Shown here: in pieces, positions 1 to 6,238 of the stretch
Layout of the letters: each line of letters begins with the position of its first letter
How positions within the stretch are numbered: the first letter of the stretch is position 1
From: Pseudomonadota bacterium
Lineage (GTDB): Bacteria > Desulfobacterota > Syntrophia > Syntrophales > JADFWA01
Assembly: GCA_015222855.1 (NCBI GenBank)
Contig: JADFWA010000135.1
Location: 1 to 6,238, forward strand
Length of the DNA stretch: 6,238 nucleotides
Direction: 5' to 3'
Translations under genes and position numbers: made by a program
The notes under the pieces: model-generated
What the model was told of the DNA's origin: nothing
What the model saw: only the letters and a program-made list of their open reading frames with translations
Database searches by the model: none

Positions 1-1
1 A

Positions 2-2686
2 AATATTTCATTAACAATCGATGAAAAAGAGGTAACGGCATCTCCGGAACAGACTATTCTGGAGGTTGCAAGAGAAAACGGTATATATATTCCGACTCTT
101 TGTCATTACGAAGGTACCACAAATCCAGGGGCATGCCGTGTCTGTGTCGTCGAGGTTGAGGGTGCGAGGACGCTTGTAGCTTCATGTTGCATGCCGGTGA
201 GTCCAGGAATGGTTGTAAAGACTGACACCGAAAGAGTAATGGATGCCAGGAAGTTGGTTGTAGAGCTTCTATGGGCTTCAGGTGATCATAACTGTCTTAA
301 ATGTGAAAAAAACGGAAACTGTGAACTTCAGGATCTGATTTACTCAATGAAAATTGATAAACCCCGATTTCAAATCGAATCGCCCGGATATGAAATCGAA
401 GACGCAAACAGCATGATTCGAAGAGATCACAATAAATGCATCCTCTGCGGTCGGTGTGTAAGGGTCTGCAGTGAAATCAGGGTCAATGGTGTCATTGATT
501 TTTCCATGCGTGGGTCGCAAACAAAAATCGTTCCCGCTTTTTACGATGATTTAATTGATTCTGAATGTGAATTTTGCGGAGCATGCATCCAGGCCTGTCC
601 GGTCGGCGCTCTGACATTTAAACAGGCAAGGTTTGGCGGGCGCCCATGGGAAGTTCAAAAAGTTAAGACCACTTGCCCTCACTGCGGAGCAGGCTGCCAG
701 ATGGAACTATGGATAAACAATGACAAGATCGGAGCAGTCTATGGCATTGAAGACACAAATACCGAAAACAGGGGACAGCTTTGTGTTAAGGGCAGATTTG
801 GCCTTGATTTTGTCCACAGTACAGAGCGCCTGACTAAACCCCTGATAAAGAAAAATGGAGAGCTTAAAGAGGCAAGCTGGGATGAAGCGCTGGATATGGT
901 TGCCTCCAATTTCAAGAAGATAAAGGAAGAATATGGAAGTGACGCCTTGGGAGGCATAGCATCTTCCAAATCTACCAATGAAGATGTTTATCTGTTCCAG
1001 AAATTTATACGTGTCTGCCTGGGCACAAACAATGTAGACTTCTGTACCCGTTTCTGTCACACACCCAGCGCCGTTGCCCTCTCCCGCGCCTTCGGCGGCG
1101 GTGCAATGACAAACTCCATGCGCTTATCCGAGAAAGCGGATGTTATCTTGATATCAGGTCTTAATTTGACCGAGATGTGTCCGGTGCCAAGCGCCCTGAC
1201 AAAACAACTGGTAACATTTGGTAATCTAAAACTCATCGTAGTAGATCCGAGAAGGATTAAGATTATAGATAATGCCGAGATCTGGCTGAGCCCGAAGATT
1301 GGAACGGATGTCGCGTGGACCAATGGTATGATGAATGTGATTATAAATGAAGACCTTTACGATCATGATTTTGTAGAGAGAAGAACGGAAAAATTCGATG
1401 AGCTAAAAGAAATGGTTTCCAAATACACTCCGCAAAAGGTGGAAGAAATTACAGGAATCCCTGGAGAAAAGATCATTGAAGCAGCAAGACTCTATGCAAA
1501 GGCAGACAATGCTTCTATTTTGTACGGCATGGGCGAGACCCAGCATATCTATGGAACAGATAATGTTTCGGCTCTTTGTAACCTCGCTCTGCTCACCGGT
1601 AATATGGGAAAAGAGGGTACGGGCGTTAATACCATAGCAAAACAGAACAATGGTCAGGGCGCCGGTGATATGGGGTGCCTGCCGCCTATTTACCCCGGAG
1701 GTCAACAAGTTTCAAATCCGGAGGTCAACGAAAAATTCGAGAAGGCATGGGGAACAAAACTTTCCATGAAACCCGGAATAACAGAATCGGACATGGTAAT
1801 CACCAAAGGTAAGGTCAAAGGCCTTTACGTAGTAGGCGGCAATCCGATGAGAAGTGGCCCCAATCTCAACAACATCGAAGAAGTAATGGAAGATATGGAT
1901 TTTATAGTGGTACAGGATATGTTCTTAACCGAAACAGCAAAGGTCGCCGATGTGGTTTTGCCCGCCTGTTCCTTCGCCGAAAAAGACGGAACCTTTACCA
2001 ACACTGCCCGCTTCATACAGCGAGTGCGTAAGGCCGTCGATCCAGTAGGAGAGAGTAAATCGGACTGGGAAATTCTATGCGAACTCAGCAGGAAAATGGG
2101 TTATGAATGGAATTACTCTCATCCAAAAGAGATAATGGATGAAATAGCCTCTCTGACCCCTCCCTATGGAGGTGTTTCTTACGACCGTTTGGAAGACGGC
2201 GGTATACGGTGGCCCTGTCCGAACAACGATCATCCCGGCACCCTTTATTTATGGAAGGAAAAATTCAACACAGCAAGCGGGAAAGGAGTCTTCTTCCCGG
2301 CAGACTACAATCCGCCGGCAGAATTGCCGGACGAGGAATACCCCTTTATATTCAGCACCGTTAAAGAACTGTGTCACCTTCATACCGGTTCCTATACCAG
2401 ATATTCAAAGGCACTGGCTGAGCTGGCACCTGATGACTTATTAGGAGTTAATCCTTCAGACGCGGAAAAACTCGGAATTACGGACGGAGATGACGTAAAA
2501 GTAAGTTCGCGCAGGGGTGAAATTAAAATTGGGGTTAAGATTTCAGATCGTATCCCCGGAGGGACAGTCTTTTCAACGTTCCACTCCAGTAAAATACCAG
2601 TAAATGTCCTGACGATTGATACCCTTGATAAACTTGCTAAGACCCCTGAACTAAAAATTTGTGCTGTTAAAATAGAACCGGCCTAA
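2..2686 (+). CDS. fdhA: Formate dehydrogenase-like catalytic subunit, Cys-type paralog with altered active site (5' partial)
   Basis: The frame is open from base 2, and the aligned N-terminus of the downstream paralog shows only about three or four codons are missing. The ATG at 191 is internal and would cut off the 2Fe-2S domain. In visible-residue numbering (codon at base 2 = 1), the N-terminal 2Fe-2S domain has C34, C45, C48 and C62/63. A NuoG-type cluster has H96, C98, C101 and C107. Two 4Fe-4S clusters use C146/149/152/156 and C189/192/195/199. The molybdopterin-proximal 4Fe-4S uses C225/228/232/261, followed by K263. The bis-MGD domain fills the rest. No signal peptide is visible, so it is probably cytoplasmic. 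Cys352 (TGT 1055-1057), followed by His353, sits at the Sec position, and no SECIS-like loop follows. The catalytic Arg (E. coli FdhF Arg333) is Ala546, and the conserved His-Pro is Cys393-Pro. Family membership is sure. Formate dehydrogenase activity is uncertain, because Cys enzymes can be active but loss of the Arg argues against canonical catalysis. Confidence 0.9.
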   Translation, partial: NISLTIDEKEVTASPEQTILEVARENGIYIPTLCHYEGTTNPGACRVCVVEVEGARTLVASCCMPVSPGMVVKTDTERVMDARKLVVELLWASGDHNCLKCEKNGNCELQDLIYSMKIDKPRFQIESPGYEIEDANSMIRRDHNKCILCGRCVRVCSEIRVNGVIDFSMRGSQTKIVPAFYDDLIDSECEFCGACIQACPVGALTFKQARFGGRPWEVQKVKTTCPHCGAGCQMELWINNDKIGAVYGIEDTNTENRGQLCVKGRFGLDFVHSTERLTKPLIKKNGELKEASWDEALDMVASNFKKIKEEYGSDALGGIASSKSTNEDVYLFQKFIRVCLGTNNVDFCTRFCHTPSAVALSRAFGGGAMTNSMRLSEKADVILISGLNLTEMCPVPSALTKQLVTFGNLKLIVVDPRRIKIIDNAEIWLSPKIGTDVAWTNGMMNVIINEDLYDHDFVERRTEKFDELKEMVSKYTPQKVEEITGIPGEKIIEAARLYAKADNASILYGMGETQHIYGTDNVSALCNLALLTGNMGKEGTGVNTIAKQNNGQGAGDMGCLPPIYPGGQQVSNPEVNEKFEKAWGTKLSMKPGITESDMVITKGKVKGLYVVGGNPMRSGPNLNNIEEVMEDMDFIVVQDMFLTETAKVADVVLPACSFAEKDGTFTNTARFIQRVRKAVDPVGESKSDWEILCELSRKMGYEWNYSHPKEIMDEIASLTPPYGGVSYDRLEDGGIRWPCPNNDHPGTLYLWKEKFNTASGKGVFFPADYNPPAELPDEEYPFIFSTVKELCHLHTGSYTRYSKALAELAPDDLLGVNPSDAEKLGITDGDDVKVSSRRGEIKIGVKISDRIPGGTVFSTFHSSKIPVNVLTIDTLDKLAKTPELKICAVKIEPA

Positions 2687-2735
2687 AACTTGCGTGGTTC
2701 TTATAAGGCCAAGGGCATAGGATCAAGGGTCTTTT

Positions 2736-2784
2736 GCCTTTAGCCTTTAGCCTTTAATCTTCAGCCTTTAGCCTTTAACCTTTA
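2736..2784. repeat. Tandem heptamer repeat, seven units of GCCTTTA type
   Basis: Seven head-to-tail 7-nt units fill this stretch exactly. Units 1, 2, 3, 5 and 6 are GCCTTTA, unit 4 is ATCTTCA and unit 7 is ACCTTTA. The array ends four bases before the AGGAG (2789-2793) ribosome binding site of the Sec-type fdhA. The + strand is nearly free of G in this tract, so the 5' leader would be pyrimidine-rich. The rest of the gap (2687-2735) shows no convincing promoter or terminator. The function is unknown. It may be a simple-sequence array dispersed in the genome. Confidence 0.85.
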
Positions 2785-2799
2785 TATTAGGAGTGCGAA

Positions 2800-5493
2800 A
2801 TGGATGATAAGATTTTATTGACGATTGATGGAAGGGAGTTAGATGCAAAACCCGGCCAAACCATTCTGGAGGTCGCAAAGGAAGCCGGGATATATATCCC
2901 CACCCTCTGTTATTATCCCGGAACCACAAACGTCGGCGCTTGCCGCGTATGTGTAGTTGAGGTTGAGGGCGCGAGGACGCTTGTGGCTTCATGCTGTATG
3001 CCGGTAAGTCCCGGAATGGTTGTGAAGACCGATACTGAAAGGGTATTGGATGCCCGGAGGCTGGTCGTGGAACTCCTGTGGGCCTCAGGTGACCACAATT
3101 GTCTTACATGCGAAAGCAACGGAAATTGCGAACTCCAGGACCTGGTCTACAGGCTGAAAATTGAGGAACCCCGATTTAAAATTGAGCCTCCGGGATATGA
3201 GATTGAAGATACGAACAGCATGATTCAGAAGGACATGAATAAATGCATACTCTGCGGCAGGTGTGTGAGGGTCTGCAATGAAATCCAGGTCAATGAGATT
3301 CTCGACTTTTCCATGCGTGGCTCTCATGCCAGGGTAGGACCCGCATTTGACGCTGATTATATTGATTCAGAATGTTATTTCTGCGGTGAATGTGTTGACG
3401 TCTGTCCGGTCGGCGCCCTGACCTTCAAACAGGCAAGATTTGAAGGACGTCCATGGGATATAGAAAAAGTACGCACTACATGCACCTACTGCGGTGTAGG
3501 ATGTCAGCTTGATCTCAACGTGCTGAATGGAAAGATCGTCAAGGTCACGGGTAATTCGGAATATGGCCAACCTAATCAGGGAAGCCTCTGTGTCAAGGGA
3601 AGATTCGGTATGGATTTTGTAAACCATCCGGATAGGTTGACAACCCCCCTTATCAGAAAAAACGGTGAGTTGAAGGAGGCAACCTGGGATGAAGCGTATG
3701 ATTTCATAAGTGAAAAATTTACCGCTATTAAGGAAAAAAACGGGGCAGACAGCATTGCGGGTTTTTCCTCCGCACGCTGTACCAATGAAGAAAATTACCT
3801 GTTTCAGAAATTCATGAGAGCAGTGATCGGCACGAACAATGTTGACCACTGTGCCCGTCTCTGACACTCCGTTACGGTGGCCGGTCTGGCCGCTGCATTC
3901 GGAAGCGGGGCAATGACAAATTCCATTGATGAAATAGAATTTACCGATCTTATCCTCGCAACCGGCACAAACACAACCGAGAATCACCCGGTTATAGGAA
4001 GCAAGGTAAAAAGGGCGGTTCGCCGGCATGGAGCCAAATTGATTGTGATCGATCCGAGAGAGATTGACCTTACGAAGTACGCCGATATCTGGCTCCGTCA
4101 GAAACCCGGCACCGACGTGGCCGTCATTAACGGATTGATGAATGTAATCATCAGTGAAGGCCTTCACGCCGAAAAGTATATCGAAGAACGTACGGAAGGC
4201 TTCGAAGCGTTGAAGAAGGTGGTGGAAAAGTACACCCCCGAATATGTGGAGGAAATCTCCGGGATACCCGCGGAAGACCTCAAAACAGCAGCCCGTATGT
4301 ACGGCTCTGCAAAAAGCGCCTCCATACTGTACGCCATGGGTATCACCCAGCATACAACCGGTACGGATAATGTCAAATCCTGCGCCAATCTGGCCATGCT
4401 CTGCGGGAATATGGGTATTGAAGGTGGGGGCGTAAATCCCCTGAGAGGACAGAATAACGTCCAGGGTGCCTGCGATATGGGGGCACTTCCGGTTGTATTC
4501 CCAGCCTATCAGCAGGTCGCCAGTGATGAGGTAAGGACCAAATTTGAGAAGGCATGGGGTGTTTCTCTCTCGGGGACACCGGGGATAACTGTAACTGAAG
4601 TCCCGGATGCTGTCATAAATGGAAAGGTAAAGGCGCTTTATGTTATGGGTGAAAATCCGATGTTGAGCGATCCGGATTTATCACATCTTGAAAAAGCTTT
4701 GAAAAAACTGGATATTCTTGTCGTGCAGGATATCTTTCTTAATGAAACGGGGGAACTTGCGGATGTCGTATTGCCGTCAGCCTGTTTTGCTGAGAAAGAC
4801 GGCACCTTTAGCAATACGGAGAGAAGAGTCCAGTTAATTAGAAAAGCCGTTGACGCCCCTGGTGACGCAAAACCTGACTGGCAGATCATATCCGAACTGG
4901 CGACAAAGATGGGTTATGTAATGGATTATTCCTCTACCAGGGAAATCATGAACGAAATTAATGAACTGGCTCCAAGTTACGCCGGTATCACCTATGAGCG
5001 GATTGAAAAGGAAGGCATACCGTGGCCATGTCCGAGCACGGATCACCCGGGAACGAAATATCTGCACAAGGACAAGTTCACCCGCGGACTGGGGTTATTC
5101 CATGCCATAGACTATATCCCGCCGGCAGAGCTGCCTGATGACGAGTATCCGCTGATCCTTTCAACGGGCAGGGTCCTCTACCATTTCCACACAGGGACCA
5201 TGACCCGTCGCGCGAAGGGGCCTTCTGAAAGGTATCCCGAAAGCCTGGTGGAGATAAATCCTGCCGATGCGGAAAAATATGGCATTGAAGACGGTAAATC
5301 AATAAAGGTTGCTACCAGACGGGGAAGCGTTGAGGCCAGGGCCAGTGTAACCGGCCGCTCACCTGAAGGAACTATCTTTGTAAATTTCCATTTCAGAGAG
5401 GTCGCCGTCAATCTGCTCACAAATCCAGCGCTGGACCCCATCGGGAAGATCCCGGAATACAAGGTCTGTGCGGTCAGGATTGAGGCTGCGTAA
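2800..5493 (+). CDS. fdhA: Selenocysteine-containing formate dehydrogenase catalytic subunit (TGA at 3862-3864 read as Sec)
   Basis: This gene encodes an 897-residue enzyme that interconverts formate and CO2 at a Mo- or W-bis-MGD centre, probably in the cytoplasm since no Tat signal is visible. AGGAG lies 6 nt before the ATG, and the stop is TAA followed at once by TAG. Domains in order are: 2Fe-2S (C37, C48, C51, C65/66); a NuoG-type His/Cys cluster (H99, C101, C104, C110); two 4Fe-4S clusters (C149/152/155/159 and C192/195/198/202); the Mo-proximal 4Fe-4S (C228/231/235/264) with K266; and the MGD domains, with the GRVLYHFHTGTMTRR cofactor-binding stretch at 790-804. The in-frame TGA falls in CARL-U-HSVTVAGL, giving Sec355-His356 as in known selenium FDHs. 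Arg549, in NPLRGQNNVQGACDMG, matches E. coli FdhF Arg333: the Sec-to-Arg spacing is 194 here and 193 there. Length and motifs match Moorella-type FdhA. Neighbours are the Cys paralog upstream and a formate channel downstream. The electron acceptor (NAD(P), ferredoxin or a hydrogenase partner) cannot be told from this window. Confidence 0.95.
3862..3895 (+). promoter_or_regulatory. UGA selenocysteine codon with bacterial SECIS hairpin
   Basis: The TGA at 3862-3864 is followed by a hairpin at 3875-3895. Its arms are CGGTGGCC and GGCCGCTG, eight pairs including two G-U wobbles, around the loop GGTCT. The loop GGT begins exactly 18 nt (six codons) after the TGA, the same spacing and the same GGUCU sequence as in E. 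coli fdhF, where SelB binds. The hairpin lies in the coding sequence and encodes part of the conserved VTVAGLAAAFG stretch. The Cys paralog has GCCCTC at the same place and cannot form this loop. SelA, SelB, SelC and SelD must be encoded elsewhere. Confidence 0.92.
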
Positions 5494-5500
5494 TAGAACC

Positions 5501-5526
5501 GTAACTACTCAGGTATGAGTAGTTAC
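5501..5526. repeat. Perfect 10-bp inverted repeat 7 nt after fdhA stop
   Basis: GTAACTACTC and GAGTAGTTAC flank the 6-nt loop AGGTAT, so the transcript can form a perfect 10-bp hairpin just after the fdhA stop codons. No T-run follows on the + strand, so it is not a classical intrinsic terminator. It may stabilise the 3' end of the message or pause transcription. Confidence 0.7.
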
Positions 5527-5528
5527 AA

Positions 5529-5552
5529 GGCACAAAGCACCAAAGGCACAGA
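5529..5552. repeat. Short degenerate octamer tandem repeat
   Basis: Three 8-nt units, GGCACAAA, GCACCAAA and GGCACAGA, follow directly after the hairpin and run into an A-rich stretch. The core AAGGCACA occurs twice, at 5527-5534 and 5543-5550. No function is evident. Confidence 0.5.
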
Positions 5553-5590
5553 GAAAAAAACAAAACAGTTTTATAAAGTTATTTATTCAC

Positions 5591-5661
5591 CTCGTTCCCA
5601 TGCTCCTGCGTGGGAACGAGAAAAGCAGGTATGCATTCCCACGCAGGAGCGTGGGAACGAG
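5591..5661. repeat. Pair of head-to-head palindromic repeats (REP-like)
   Basis: Unit 1 (5591-5620) has 13-nt arms, CTCGTTCCCATGC and GCGTGGGAACGAG, around the loop TCCT, with one T-G wobble. Unit 2 (5632-5661) has arms built on TTCCCACGC and GCGTGGGAA around the loop AGGA. Unit 2 matches the reverse complement of unit 1 at 26 of 30 positions, and the loops TCCT and AGGA are complementary. The two palindromes are therefore inverted relative to each other across an 11-nt spacer, and the whole region could fold as two hairpins or one long one. Similar GTTCCCACGC-type palindromes are, to my recollection, dispersed repeats in many environmental bacterial genomes. Confidence 0.8.
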
Positions 5662-5742
5662 AATTGGACTAACACTGATTTACTGTCTCACAACATCAAA
5701 GTATATGGTGTTTTTTTAATTAAACTTTTAGGAGGTAATAGC

Positions 5743-5988
5743 ATGGCACGATGGAAGTACAAAACAAGCATTGTCGATCTGGACGCAATCATCCCCCCAA
5801 GTGAAATCGAGTGTGCTGAAACGGGAGTCTGCATGGTTCACGAACTGCCGGGAACCGGTCTCGACAAGATGGAGGAATTGCTCGACCAGGAAGGGGAAGA
5901 TGAGTGGGAACTGGTTCAATGTCAATCCCATGGCGGCAAGTTACTCTGCATATGGAAAAAGGAGATAAAAGAGGCGTTTGCCAGTTAA
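5743..5988 (+). CDS. Small DUF4177-like protein, four cysteines
   Basis: This 81-residue acidic protein starts at the ATG at 5743, preceded by GGAGG (5731-5735) at 7 nt. An in-frame upstream ATG at 5515 would translate the intergenic hairpin and palindromic repeats, has no ribosome binding site and is not credible. The pattern RWKYK near the N-terminus, a central acidic helix-like stretch (about 41-53), WELVQ at 55-59, GGKLL at 64-68 and IWKK at 70-73 resembles the DUF4177 family, whose function is unknown. Four cysteines (C24, C30, C60, C69) plus H33 and H63 are notable for such a small protein and could bind a metal or act in redox, but that is inference. No signal peptide or membrane segment is seen. 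It lies between the Sec-type fdhA and the formate channel on the same strand, which hints at an accessory role in formate metabolism without proving it. Confidence 0.8.
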   Translation: MARWKYKTSIVDLDAIIPPSEIECAETGVCMVHELPGTGLDKMEELLDQEGEDEWELVQCQSHGGKLLCIWKKEIKEAFAS

Positions 5989-6092
5989 TGCACTATTGCG
6001 AGCAGAAAAACCGATATTTTTTATGGCAACGGAGTTTCCGCGAAATCATCAAACTGAACTTAAAAATACATTAATTGTTAGGAGGAGGAAGT

Positions 6093-6238
6093 ATGGCATT
6101 TAACACACCACCCAAAATGGTAGGTCTTGTAGCCAATGCTGGAACCTACAAATCGAAGCTTTCAGTATTTCAACTATTACTTCGAGGTTTTATGGCAGGC
6201 GCTTATATAGCTATTGGAGGCGCACTGTGTACGGTCTG
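6093..6238 (+). CDS. focA: Formate/nitrite transporter family channel (FocA/FdhC-like), 3' partial
   Basis: The first 48 residues are visible before the window ends. A strong GGAGGAGG at 6081-6088 lies 4 nt before the ATG. The N-terminus has a short amphipathic region rich in P, K and S. It is followed by LLRGFMAGAYIAIGGAL at about 29-45, the start of the first membrane helix and a hallmark of the FNT family of pentameric formate, nitrite and hydrosulfide channels. The location next to a formate dehydrogenase supports formate as substrate. The pore residues are outside the window, so FocA, FdhC and NirC subtypes cannot be separated on sequence alone. Confidence 0.85.
   Translation, partial: MAFNTPPKMVGLVANAGTYKSKLSVFQLLLRGFMAGAYIAIGGALCTV

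Noticed and set aside
191..2686. Start of the first FdhA at the ATG at 191
   Set aside because: The open frame upstream encodes most of the 2Fe-2S domain, matching the paralog from its residue 5, so the true start lies just left of the window.
2800..3864. Separate truncated gene or frameshifted pseudogene ending at TGA
   Set aside because: The frame continues unchanged with full FDH homology, the TGA falls exactly at the catalytic Sec position, and a SECIS hairpin follows.
3367..4353. 328-codon open frame on the - strand
   Set aside because: It lies wholly antisense to the conserved fdhA, crosses the Sec codon, has no recognisable domain and is a coding shadow.
5591..5661. CRISPR-like repeats
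   Set aside because: There are only two units, in inverted orientation with an 11-nt spacer, which does not fit a CRISPR array.
5680..5707. Possible promoter TTACTG - 16 nt - TATATG before the DUF4177-like gene
   Set aside because: Both boxes match the consensus poorly and an AT-rich gap gives such matches by chance.
5692..5717. Possible intrinsic terminator: AACATC/GGTGTT stem followed by T7
   Set aside because: The stem is only 6 bp with one wobble and a 9-nt loop, and it lies 14 nt before the Shine-Dalgarno of the next gene. Too weak to call.
5515..5742. N-terminal extension of the DUF4177-like gene from the ATG at 5515
   Set aside because: The extension would translate the hairpin and palindromic repeats and has no ribosome binding site. 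The ATG at 5743 has a good GGAGG.
5989..6092. Gap between the DUF4177-like gene and the channel gene
   Set aside because: Only a 4-bp CGGA/TCCG stem without a T-run and the channel's ribosome binding site are visible. No terminator, RNA gene or promoter could be supported.

Overview
The window looks like a formate-metabolism locus from an anaerobic bacterium that uses selenocysteine. It holds two large, tandem, same-strand genes for cytoplasmic NAD(P)H- or ferredoxin-linked type formate dehydrogenase catalytic subunits (NuoG-like iron-sulfur N-terminus fused to a molybdenum/tungsten bis-MGD domain). These are followed by a small DUF4177-like gene and the 5' end of a formate/nitrite-family channel gene. 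All four genes are on the + strand. The FdhA architecture is that of acetogens, syntrophs and sulfate reducers. The intergenic repeats suggest an environmental, repeat-rich genome, possibly Desulfobacterota, but taxonomy cannot be fixed from this sequence.

Layout: (1) 2-2686, first FdhA-like paralog, missing only about its first three or four codons at the left edge. It has Cys (TGT, 1055-1057) at the position of the catalytic selenocysteine. (2) 2687-2799, intergenic, holding a seven-unit tandem heptamer repeat. (3) 2800-5493, second FdhA of 897 residues, read through an in-frame TGA at 3862-3864 as Sec355, with a bacterial SECIS hairpin directly downstream. A naive ORF caller would split this gene in two. 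(4) 5494-5742, intergenic, with a perfect 10-bp hairpin, a short octamer repeat and a pair of head-to-head palindromic repeats. (5) 5743-5988, an 81-residue DUF4177-like protein with four cysteines. (6) 6093 to the right edge, the N-terminus of a FocA/FdhC-type formate channel.

The Sec enzyme would interconvert formate and CO2 in the cytoplasm, and the channel would move formate across the membrane. The partner electron-transfer subunits (NuoE/NuoF-like or a hydrogenase) are not in the window and may lie upstream. The most interesting point is the first paralog. It keeps every iron-sulfur ligand and the active-site His and Lys. It has Cys for Sec, Ala at the position of the catalytic Arg (E. 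coli FdhF Arg333), and Cys-Pro in place of a conserved His-Pro. Its N-terminal electron-transfer region is nearly identical to that of the Sec enzyme, while its C-terminal domain is only about half identical. This suggests a shared redox partner but a changed or lost active-site chemistry.
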